DNA of 19,816 bases from an uncultured Selenomonadaceae bacterium (GTDB taxonomy: Bacteria > Bacillota > Negativicutes > Selenomonadales > Selenomonadaceae): contig CAJONF010000033.1 of NCBI GenBank assembly GCA_905236665.1, forward strand, positions 1-19,816. Reading direction: 5' to 3'. The notes beneath the pieces are model-generated. The model was given only the letters and a program-made list of their open reading frames with translations, searched no databases and was not told the DNA's origin. Position 1 is the first letter of the stretch; each line of letters starts with the position of its first letter. Of this stretch, positions 13,551 through 19,816 are shown piece by piece. Both the position numbers and the translations under genes were made by a program.

Positions 13551-14357
13551 ATGAACATTTTAAATTTTGTGCCGCCAAATTTTTTAGACATACCCGTTCT
13601 TTTGATTGAGTCGTCGGAAATGTTGGAAGGCTTACGAAAAATTTTGCCCGCCGCAAAAATTGCCTTCATGACGGCTGAACCTGCGCCCGAAATAAAAAAA
13701 ATCTGCGAAAAATTTCGCGCAGATTTAATTGACGAACTGCCGACCGCGCCGAAAATCTTTGAAATAATTTTAGCGCAGGACGTTTTGACGACGGGTGAAA
13801 ATTTTTATTCGACGTTGCTGACGTTTAATCATCTGCTAAAAGATTCGGGCTTTATGCTCACACAATTTTATAACGTGCGTTTTGTCGGTGTGCTAGAAAA
13901 TTTACGGTGCGGCAGATTTTTTAACAACGAGCAAAGACTTTGGGCTAAGGCGGATGTGGTTAAACTTTTGGACGACGCTATTTACAAAGAAATTAGTTTC
14001 ATGCCCGGCGAACGTGAAAATTTTTCTGCGGACGAGTGGGAACGTTTCGGCTTTGATAATTTCAGCGACGATTTGACGACAAAAATTTGGCTGGTCAAAG
14101 CTTGCAAGTGTACTGCCGAAGTTGCCGCGCTGAAAGATCTTTTTACACAAGAGACCCGCGCCGAACTCTCAAGGCTTTTACACAGAATCGAATATGACAT
14201 TGACGCGGAAGAAAATTTTCAGCGGCTCATGGCTCTTTGTGAGCACGAAAAAATTTTTGACGAATACCTAGCCGATTTTATTAATCAAGTCGTGGTGCAC
14301 GCGGCGGCTAAAAATTTTATCGCCATTCGCGCCAAAGATTTCGGCAAATTTATTTAA
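13551..14357 (+). CDS. Methyltransferase-like Rossmann protein, divergent
   Basis: A 268-residue cytoplasmic protein. The N-terminal half follows a class I SAM methyltransferase pattern: a beta strand VLLIES, acidic loop ends, FEIILAQDVL resembling motif IV, and a helix-strand LLKDSGFMLTQFYNVRFVGVLENL, like the LKPGG...NVRH region of such enzymes. The glycine-rich SAM-binding motif I is not recognisable, so binding of SAM is uncertain. The C-terminal 100 residues are helical and charged. The frame is open far upstream (13194), overlapping purB, but the -10 box covers ATG 13533. GGTGA just before ATG 13551 makes that the likeliest start. The stop overlaps the end of ynzC on the other strand by 8 nt. 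Rich in AAAATTTT sites. Confidence 0.6.
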   Translation: MNILNFVPPNFLDIPVLLIESSEMLEGLRKILPAAKIAFMTAEPAPEIKKICEKFRADLIDELPTAPKIFEIILAQDVLTTGENFYSTLLTFNHLLKDSGFMLTQFYNVRFVGVLENLRCGRFFNNEQRLWAKADVVKLLDDAIYKEISFMPGERENFSADEWERFGFDNFSDDLTTKIWLVKACKCTAEVAALKDLFTQETRAELSRLLHRIEYDIDAEENFQRLMALCEHEKIFDEYLADFINQVVVHAAAKNFIAIRAKDFGKFI

Positions 14358-14517
14358 ACTCTATGCTTTCAAGCAGACTCGTCACTTGCCCGCGTATTGC
14401 CGCTAAATAAATTTTGTAAAGTTCTTTTTGCTCGGCTAATTCTTCTTCCGTCAAGCCGACCGTGCGTTTTTTACGTGCCAATTCGTTTATCCGTGCTAAA
14501 AGTTCTGGTGTTATCAA
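14350..14517 (-). CDS. YnzC/DUF896 family protein
   Basis: A 55-residue protein: ITPELLARINELARKKRTVG then LTEEELAEQKELYKIYLAAIR, the two-helix pattern of the YnzC (UPF0291, DUF896) family, which in Bacillus lies in the SOS yneA operon. Relatives begin MI..., and GGGAG at 8-nt spacing points to TTG 14517; the longer frame from 14535 would place the Shine-Dalgarno inside the gene. It begins 1 nt after the fliB stop, so it is probably coupled. It is slightly shorter than the Bacillus protein, lacking the charged C-terminal tail. Convergent with the methyltransferase-like gene. Confidence 0.85.
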   Translation of the reverse strand: MITPELLARINELARKKRTVGLTEEELAEQKELYKIYLAAIRGQVTSLLESIEFK

Positions 14518-14518
14518 A

Positions 14519-15727
14519 TTAATCGCTCCCATCAAGAAGACTTTCCATTATTGAAAAAATATCCGCACCTTTGCATTGCTCAAAAATTATCTGCCTGTAT
14601 TCGCCGACGTGATCAAAACGCGTTGTGAATCGCCCCGTAACCTCAATCAAATTTTTCTTGTCAAAATTTTTAAGCCACGCGGAAAAAATTATCAGCTCAA
14701 AGAGTTTATATTCCGCAGCGAAGACAAAAAAATTCTGCGGAATGCTCCCCTCAAATCGCCATGGATAAATATTCAAGAACAATTCGTTGACGAGATAGCG
14801 TTCCAAGAATGTAGAATACTTTGTAAAAAAATTTTTCCGTTCGGCGGCAAGATTTTTATAATTTTCCGTGACAGTTGAAATTGACACGGAATTTTTTTCA
14901 TCGGGCGACAGTTGCAGGGCGTCGGTTACGGCGTCCAAAAATTTTTTATCCTGTGGAGAATTTTTACCTATAAAAATTTTGTTTAAGATGTCGAGCATCA
15001 GGCGGATAAATTTTTTTGCGTCGAAGTCGAAACTTTGAATCATGAGCGGCACTTGCTGAGCTAAAAATTTTTTTGACTCATAAGCCGCGATTAATTTCGT
15101 CAACGCCGCCTCGTCGAAAATTTCTGCAGAAAAAATTTCTTCCAACCGGTCAAGAAAAAATCCCAACACGATTAACCGCTGGTCGATTGTGAGTTTGCGC
15201 TCCTGCAGGATTGAAATCATCGCGACTTGGATATTGATTAAATTTCTTTTGTGATAATCGGTAGCTTGAATTTTTTGTATAAAAATTTTTCCGCCGGGCG
15301 AATGTTTTTTTTCCGGCACGTGTACGAATTCAAAGTTCATCGGTGCGCGGTCAAATAAAATTAAATCTGCCGCCACGGGACAACTTACCGTCAACGAACG
15401 CTCAAAAAAATATTCAAAGTCGCTCGTGACACGCGGATAACTCGCGCAGGTCTGCGATAAAAAATTTTCGCCGTGTTCCAGCTGAATGCGGCATAATTTT
15501 TTTTCGTTTAGGAACGGGCAACGTTTCTTGTCGTTAAGCGTGAGGAGATATTCGCCGCGCTCTTCATTAAATTTCAGGCGCGAAGAAATTTCCGGCGGAT
15601 ATTGTTTGAAAGTTTCCTTGTCGATAAAAATATTCCAGCCGCCGCAACAATGCGCGTCGCATTTTGAGCCGTCGCATTTAAATTTGCTAACGTATTGCGG
15701 CTGAAAATAAAAATATTTTTTGCTCAT
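14519..15727 (-). CDS. fliB: Flagellin lysine-N-methylase, FliB family
   Basis: A 402-residue protein with the N-terminal cysteine cluster of the FliB/YkgJ-type family: C18, C23 and C27-C28 in KCDGSKCDAHCCGGW, then RCPFL, LCRIQ and TCASYPR, which suggest an iron-sulfur centre. In Salmonella FliB methylates flagellin lysines; homologues occur in many motile Firmicutes. The rest is helical and poorly conserved. ATG 15727 was chosen because GGGTGAAG precedes it and the cysteine motif then lies at the usual distance; 14 more codons are open upstream. A good promoter lies upstream. The gene has about eight AAAATTTT sites, the highest density in the window. Confidence 0.85.
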   Translation of the reverse strand: MSKKYFYFQPQYVSKFKCDGSKCDAHCCGGWNIFIDKETFKQYPPEISSRLKFNEERGEYLLTLNDKKRCPFLNEKKLCRIQLEHGENFLSQTCASYPRVTSDFEYFFERSLTVSCPVAADLILFDRAPMNFEFVHVPEKKHSPGGKIFIQKIQATDYHKRNLINIQVAMISILQERKLTIDQRLIVLGFFLDRLEEIFSAEIFDEAALTKLIAAYESKKFLAQQVPLMIQSFDFDAKKFIRLMLDILNKIFIGKNSPQDKKFLDAVTDALQLSPDEKNSVSISTVTENYKNLAAERKNFFTKYSTFLERYLVNELFLNIYPWRFEGSIPQNFFVFAAEYKLFELIIFSAWLKNFDKKNLIEVTGRFTTRFDHVGEYRQIIFEQCKGADIFSIMESLLDGSD

Positions 15728-15753
15728 GACTTCACCCGAAAAATTTTTTTGAA

Positions 15754-15782
15754 AGTATAGCACGCGCAAAAAATTTTGTCAC
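15754..15782 (-). promoter_or_regulatory. Sigma-70-type promoter of fliB
   Basis: On the minus strand GTGACA (15782-15777), a 17-nt spacer and TATACT (15759-15754), preceded by TGC as an extended -10. It is 27 nt upstream of the fliB ATG. Confidence 0.65.
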
Positions 15783-15797
15783 TTTAGCACGAAAAAT

Positions 15798-15825
15798 TTG
15801 CACTAAGATTTTTTTGTGATATTAT
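15798..15825 (+). promoter_or_regulatory. Sigma-70-type promoter of dprA
   Basis: TTGCAC (15798-15803), a 16-nt spacer and TATTAT (15820-15825) preceded by TGA. It is divergent from the fliB promoter, with only 15 nt between the two -35 boxes, and about 45 nt upstream of dprA. Confidence 0.5.
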
Positions 15826-15843
15826 ACGGCGCGGAACGATTGA

Positions 15844-15871
15844 ATTAGAAGTTAGTGGTTAGTGATTATAA
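15844..15871. repeat. 7-nt repeat run abutting the dprA start codon
   Basis: Four heptamers ATTAGAA, GTTAGTG, GTTAGTG and ATTATAA run without a gap into the dprA ATG at 15872. They occupy the place of the ribosome binding site; no AGGAGG-like sequence is present. Confidence 0.55.
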
Positions 15872-16987
15872 ATGGAAAAATATTTTATGGCGGCAATGGG
15901 CGGCGCGGATGGATTTGGCAACAAGAGCATTGAAAAGCTTGTGAAATTTTGTGGCAGTGCAGAGGCGGCTTGGTCAGCAGATATTGATGATATTGTTCAC
16001 GCGGGCATACAATCTAAATCGCTTGAGGCTTTTGTTTCTTTTCGTGGCAAACACCCCAATGCTCCGGAAAATCTTTTTAAATATTGTGAGCGGCACGAGT
16101 TCAAGTTGTGTTCAATTTCCGATGAAGATTATCCGCCGCTTCTCAAAGAGATTGACACGCCGCCTATGTTCTTTTACTATCGCGGAAAAATTCAGCCGCA
16201 CGCGCAGAGGATTGGTATCGTCGGCTCGCGGTACAATACTAACTACGGTCAAAGCGTTGCCTTGGAATTTGGCGAACAACTCGCGGCGGCGGGATTAACT
16301 GTCGTTAGCGGCGCGGCTCGTGGCATTGACACCTTTGCACACCGCGGCGCGTTGAAAAAAGGTCGTACTGTTGCTGTGCTTGGTTGCGGGATAGAAATTG
16401 CTTTCCGCAGAAATAATGCAAAACTTTTTGAGCATATTATAGAACGCGGCGTTGTTCTTAGTGAATTTCCACCGCAACTGCCTGCGAACCAGGGAACTTT
16501 TCCCACGCGCAATAGAATTATCGCGGGACTTAGCAAAGGAGTTATCGTGGTGGAGGCTGGTCAAAGGAGCGGTGCACTTCTCACCAGCAATTATGCCTGC
16601 AATTATGGGCGCGATGTTTTCGCTATCCCTGGACAAATTTACGCGCAGATGAGCGAAGGTTGTAACGAATTGATTCGCGACGGTGCAACGCTGATTAAAA
16701 GCGCGCAGGACGTTTTGGACGAATACGGAATTAGCACGCCAGCAATTTCTACAAAAAAATCAGAGCCGCTAGCTGAATTCAAGCCCGTCACTTCCGCTGA
16801 TTTAACCGAAATGGAAGCTAAAGTTTTAGAAATTATTCCGTTCGATAAATACATTGCAGACGACGAAATTTTAATGCGGCTTGATGATATAGAAACGGAC
16901 GAACTCCCTGCTATTATGCTTGAACTTGATATGAAAGGTTGCGTCATAGAAGACGCCGGACGATATAAACGCAAGGTTGGAGGATGA
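15872..16987 (+). CDS. dprA: DNA-processing protein DprA (Smf)
   Basis: DprA binds single-stranded DNA taken up in transformation and loads RecA. The 371-residue protein has the N-terminal helix-hairpin region, then the Rossmann domain with IGIVGSRYNTNYGQ (114-127), SGAARGIDTFAHRGAL (146-161), PTRNRIIAGLS (211-221), EAGQRSGALLT (228-238) and AIPGQ (251-255), and a C-terminal winged-helix part ending in DAGRYKRKVGG. SGAARGID replaces the common SGGARGID. ATG 15872 is the first plausible start but has no strong Shine-Dalgarno; a heptamer repeat lies there. The next gene begins 4 nt after the stop, in the conserved order dprA-topA-trmFO. It contains no AAAATTTT. Confidence 0.96.
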   Translation: MEKYFMAAMGGADGFGNKSIEKLVKFCGSAEAAWSADIDDIVHAGIQSKSLEAFVSFRGKHPNAPENLFKYCERHEFKLCSISDEDYPPLLKEIDTPPMFFYYRGKIQPHAQRIGIVGSRYNTNYGQSVALEFGEQLAAAGLTVVSGAARGIDTFAHRGALKKGRTVAVLGCGIEIAFRRNNAKLFEHIIERGVVLSEFPPQLPANQGTFPTRNRIIAGLSKGVIVVEAGQRSGALLTSNYACNYGRDVFAIPGQIYAQMSEGCNELIRDGATLIKSAQDVLDEYGISTPAISTKKSEPLAEFKPVTSADLTEMEAKVLEIIPFDKYIADDEILMRLDDIETDELPAIMLELDMKGCVIEDAGRYKRKVGG

Positions 16988-16991
16988 ACAA

Positions 16992-18635
16992 GTGGCAGAA
17001 AAAATTTTGAAGTCGTTGATACTCGTCGAGAGCGCGGCGAAGGCACGAACAATCAGAAAATTTGCCGGGCGAAATTATTCGGTGATGTCAACCGACGGTT
17101 TCTTGAGAGATTTGCCCAAAAGCCGAATTGGTATCAGCGATGACTATCAGCCCGACTATATCACGATTCGCGGTCAAGGCTCGCTACTCGCTGAATTGAA
17201 ACGTGAAACTCTAAAAGCTCGCAGAATTTTTTTGGCAACGAATCCCGACGCGCAGGGTGAGTTTTTGGCGCGCCAATGCTGTGAAATTTTCGGCGTGAAT
17301 CCCAATTCGCATTTCAGAATTCTTCTTGACGAGTTGACTAAAAAAAATTTCAAGGCGGCTTTAGCTGATGCAAAGACGCTGGACAACAATTTAGCGGACG
17401 CTTTCCAAGCTAAGCAACTAATTGACAAATACGTCAGCCACAAAGTCGGCGAATATCTGGAAAGAAAAATTTGGCGCGGCGTGAAAGTCGGCAGGTTCCG
17501 CGGAATGTTGCTAAAGTTAATCGCCAATCCGCCCGCGAAAAAATCTTTAAAGATCGGAAAAATTTTGACGCCCGCCACGTTGCAGGAAATCGCGCTAAAG
17601 GAGCTGAATTTTTCTGCACAACGAACGCGCTTTATCGCCGACCAACTTTACGAGGGAGTTATTTTCGGTTCGGACTGCGCGGGGCTGATAACTTATCCGC
17701 ACGCTAAAGAAATTTTTTTAACCAGTGAACACCGTCCGCCCGAAACTGTTCAAGAATTTTTGACGGACTATCAATTCAAACTCTACAACTTGATTTATTC
17801 GCGACTCACTGAAAAAATTTCGGTCACTACGATAAAACTTGACGGCACGACTAATGACGCGGCTTTAATGGCGAGCCTTGACGCACTCGGCGTGAATTGG
17901 GCTGATTTTTATTCAGTTGGCATTGCCAGCTTAATTAAGCGTAAATATATCACGGCGGAAGATTCTGTTTACAAAGTTACCGAGCTGGGCAAAAGAGTTT
18001 TGGACGCCGTGGAAGAATTTTTCGGCGACGTGTTCAGCGCAAATTCTTATAACGATATCACCGCGCAGGTTCAGGAAATTTCGGCGGGTGAACTAAAAAA
18101 AATTTCTGTCATTGAAAATTACTGCACGAAGTTTAACGGCGCGTTTAATAATGCGATGACTTCCCTAGGTGAAGACGCTAAACCGCAAGATGAACCAATC
18201 GTGGAATCGGACGAGGTCTGTGAAAAATGCGGTAGAAAAATGCTGATTCGCCACGGGCGTTATGGCACGTTTCTAGCGTGTTCAGGCTATCCCGAATGTA
18301 AAAACGCTAAACCTTTCCTAGAGTTCATAAATAAAAAATGTCCGAAATGTGGCGGGCGGCTGGCTAAACGGAAACTTAAAGGCGGGAAAATTTTTTATTG
18401 CTGTGATTCGTGCGACTTCAAGACTTGGGATGAGCCTCAAGCGATGACGTGTAAAATCTGTGGTTCGACGATATTTGCTCACAAGTTCAAAGAGCGTGCA
18501 CCGATGTTTTATTGCGGCAATGAAAATTGTTCGACGCGAGAAAATCACCCGATGAATAAAATTTTGGCGGAGATAAAAAAACGTGCAGACGTTCGCAAAG
18601 AGAAATTGGCGGCTAAAAAAAATGGCAACAAATAA
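16992..18635 (+). CDS. Degenerate type IA topoisomerase-like protein at topA locus
   Basis: A 547-residue TopA relative in the topA position. The TOPRIM domain is recognisable: LILVESAAKARTIRKF (Glu13), LRDLPKSRIG, DYITIRGQG. However, the metal-binding DxDxE reads N84-P-D86-A-Q88 in LATNPDAQGE. SAGRVQSVALRLI has become KVGRFRGMLLKLI. The active-site tyrosine is kept (GLITY, Tyr235) but the next catalytic Arg is His237, in ITYPH. Compared with about 690 residues in Bacillus TopA, three parts of the gate domains are missing: after LLKLI, after the Tyr, and around the PPPRYTEA...GIGRPSTY motif. Three C4 zinc fingers remain (C410-C436, C450-C474, C487-C513) in a basic tail. The frame is intact. 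GTG 16992 has GGAGG at 8 nt. Probably DNA-binding; normal relaxation activity is doubtful. Confidence 0.88.
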   Translation: MAEKILKSLILVESAAKARTIRKFAGRNYSVMSTDGFLRDLPKSRIGISDDYQPDYITIRGQGSLLAELKRETLKARRIFLATNPDAQGEFLARQCCEIFGVNPNSHFRILLDELTKKNFKAALADAKTLDNNLADAFQAKQLIDKYVSHKVGEYLERKIWRGVKVGRFRGMLLKLIANPPAKKSLKIGKILTPATLQEIALKELNFSAQRTRFIADQLYEGVIFGSDCAGLITYPHAKEIFLTSEHRPPETVQEFLTDYQFKLYNLIYSRLTEKISVTTIKLDGTTNDAALMASLDALGVNWADFYSVGIASLIKRKYITAEDSVYKVTELGKRVLDAVEEFFGDVFSANSYNDITAQVQEISAGELKKISVIENYCTKFNGAFNNAMTSLGEDAKPQDEPIVESDEVCEKCGRKMLIRHGRYGTFLACSGYPECKNAKPFLEFINKKCPKCGGRLAKRKLKGGKIFYCCDSCDFKTWDEPQAMTCKICGSTIFAHKFKERAPMFYCGNENCSTRENHPMNKILAEIKKRADVRKEKLAAKKNGNK

Positions 18636-19680
18636 AAAAGTTCACATAATCGGCGCGGGTTTAGCAGGTTCGGAGGCGGCGTGGCAAATTGCTAAACGCG
18701 GCGTCGAAGTTATCTTGCACGAAATGCGCCCGAATAAAAAATCACCCGCGCATAAAACCGGCAATTTCGCTGAACTTGTCTGCAGTAATTCATTGCGGGC
18801 GGCTGGCTTAACAAATGCGGTCGGCGTGCTGAAAGAGGAAATGCGGCGTCTTGATTCAGTGATAATGGCGGCGGCTGATTCTGCAAAAATTCCTGCGGGT
18901 GGCGCGTTGGCTGTTGACAGGGAAGAATTCGGGCGGCTCGTCACAGAAAAAGTTAAATCGGTCGTTGATTTTGTCGAGGAGGAAATTACAAGCCTTGACT
19001 TTGATGACGTGTTGATTATCGCGAGCGGTCCTTTGACTGACGGCGCACTTGCCGAAGAAATTAAAAAGCTCACGGGCGGCGACGATTTTTATTTCTATGA
19101 CGCGGCGGCTCCTATCGTCACGGTTGATTCAATAAATTTTGACAAGGCGTTTAAGGCGTCACGTTATGACAAAGGCGCGGACGATTCTTATATAAATTGC
19201 CCGATGACTCGCGACGAATATTTAAATTTCCGCGCAGAACTTATCAACGCTCAAAAAACTAAGCCGCACGATTTTGAGCAGGAGATTTTTTTTGAAGGTT
19301 GCTTGCCTGTAGAAATTTTAGCGGCTCGTGGCGAAGATACAATGCGCTTTGGAAATTTAAAACCCGTCGGTTTGATTGATCCGCGCACCGGACAAATTCC
19401 TTATGCAGTCGTTCAACTTCGGCAGGACAATCGCGAGGCGACGCTTTATAATCTTGTCGGCTTCCAAACGCATTTGACTTGGGGCGAACAGAAAAGAGTT
19501 TTCCAAATGATACCTGGTCTTGAGGCGGCGGAATTTGTAAGATTCGGCGTCATGCACAGGAACACTTACATAAATTCCCCGAAAATTTTATTGCCGACGT
19601 TCCAACTCAAAAGCTCGCCGGAAATATTTTTTGCGGGACAAATAACGGGCGTTGAAGGTTATGTTGAATCCGCGGCGTGA
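18622..19680 (+). CDS. trmFO: tRNA (uracil-54-C5)-methyltransferase TrmFO, 3' end disrupted
   Basis: TrmFO makes m5U54 in tRNA with methylenetetrahydrofolate and FAD. Seen: the FAD motif IIGAGLAGSEAAWQIAKRG, HEMRP, the catalytic cysteine in AELVCSNSLRAAGL (Cys54), a second in FEGCLPVE, and MRFGNLKPVGLIDPRTG. ATG 18622 overlaps the preceding gene by 14 nt; upstream Shine-Dalgarno is weak. The protein follows the family up to ITGVEGYVESAA and then hits TGA 19678-19680. Normal proteins continue about 80 residues (SGLVAG...). What follows does not encode that tail, and the window ends in an inverted copy of part of this gene. So 352 residues here is a truncated version, by a real rearrangement or by an assembly fault. 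Confidence 0.9.
   Translation: MATNKKVHIIGAGLAGSEAAWQIAKRGVEVILHEMRPNKKSPAHKTGNFAELVCSNSLRAAGLTNAVGVLKEEMRRLDSVIMAAADSAKIPAGGALAVDREEFGRLVTEKVKSVVDFVEEEITSLDFDDVLIIASGPLTDGALAEEIKKLTGGDDFYFYDAAAPIVTVDSINFDKAFKASRYDKGADDSYINCPMTRDEYLNFRAELINAQKTKPHDFEQEIFFEGCLPVEILAARGEDTMRFGNLKPVGLIDPRTGQIPYAVVQLRQDNREATLYNLVGFQTHLTWGEQKRVFQMIPGLEAAEFVRFGVMHRNTYINSPKILLPTFQLKSSPEIFFAGQITGVEGYVESAA
19405..19471 (+). repeat. Left arm of a 67-bp exact inverted repeat (inside trmFO)
   Basis: Bases 19405-19471 reappear in reverse complement at 19750-19816 with no mismatch by eye. This arm is the native trmFO coding sequence (from QLRQDN to near FQT). The repeat may extend past the window end. Confidence 0.9.
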
Positions 19681-19749
19681 AAGTCAACGGCGCGGACGCT
19701 GTGTTGACTTCCTACATGCGGTTGCTTTATCGCGTGGAAAAGCGCGGCG
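19678..19749. other. Unassigned 72-nt segment between trmFO break and inverted copy
   Basis: The sequence from the abnormal stop to the inverted arm does not match the expected trmFO 3' end in any frame. In another frame it is open (VNGADAVLTSYMRLLYRVEK), which may be a piece of another gene. I found no second copy in this window. Confidence 0.4.
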
Positions 19750-19816
19750 GCGTTTGGAAGCCGACAAGATTATAAAGCGTCGCCTCGCGATTGTCCTGCC
19801 GAAGTTGAACGACTGC
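19750..19816 (-). repeat. Right arm of the inverted repeat, at the window edge
   Basis: Reverse complement of 19405-19471. It runs to the last base of the window, so its true length is unknown. The pairing breaks at 19749. Confidence 0.9.

Noticed and set aside
16977..18635. The topA-like gene as a frameshifted pseudogene
   Set aside because: The frame is open throughout, the zinc fingers and neighbours are well formed and the lost residues are in-frame changes; so it was kept as a coding gene.

Overview
The window looks like a chromosomal stretch from an anaerobic, motile, diderm Firmicute, most likely of the class Negativicutes (Selenomonas relatives). This is inference from a CsaB-type pyruvyl transferase, GatB, a FliB-type flagellin lysine methylase, CheV, a CD1871A-family CXXC peptide, a YnzC-family protein and the Bacillus/Clostridia-like order dprA-topA-trmFO. 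No tRNA, rRNA, CRISPR array, transposase or phage gene was seen. Shine-Dalgarno sites are strong, and many starts are GTG or TTG once the Shine-Dalgarno is used to choose them.

Layout. 1-201 is the tail of an unidentified + strand gene, facing gatB across a bidirectional terminator. csaB-gatB run on the minus strand (2816 to 273). A + strand block (2928-5832) starts at a good promoter and carries a TlpA-like lipoprotein, a 50-residue CXXC peptide and a NapH/YccM-like 4Fe-4S membrane protein. These overlap one another, and the last overlaps rbfA-nrnA; the block ends in a bidirectional terminator. On the minus strand follow a small unknown gene with tadA, a malate dehydrogenase, and cheV. The purine operon (13460 to 8808, minus) is purB-purC-(small secreted protein)-purM-purN/purH. 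A divergent methyltransferase-like gene (13551-14357) converges on fliB-ynzC (15727 to 14350). The last block, + strand from 15798, is dprA, a degenerate topA-like gene and trmFO.

How genes work together. The purine genes give PurM, PurN, PurC, PurB and IMP cyclohydrolase activity, but the AICAR transformylase half of PurH is absent and must be supplied elsewhere if de novo synthesis is complete. The redox cluster suggests electron transfer across the membrane to a lipid-anchored thiol reductase. cheV and fliB point to flagellar motility.

Main points for a second look: (1) the gene in the topA position keeps the type IA topoisomerase scaffold, active-site Tyr and zinc fingers, but has NxDxQ in place of DxDxE, His in place of the Arg after the Tyr, and large deletions; (2) purN is fused in frame to an IMP-cyclohydrolase-only purH, with a perfect internal ribosome binding site; (3) the palindrome AAAATTTT occurs about 50 times by hand count, far above chance; (4) four intergenic regions hold different 7-nt tandem repeats; (5) the right end of the window is an inverted copy of 67 bases of trmFO, so trmFO ends abruptly and the end may be chimeric.
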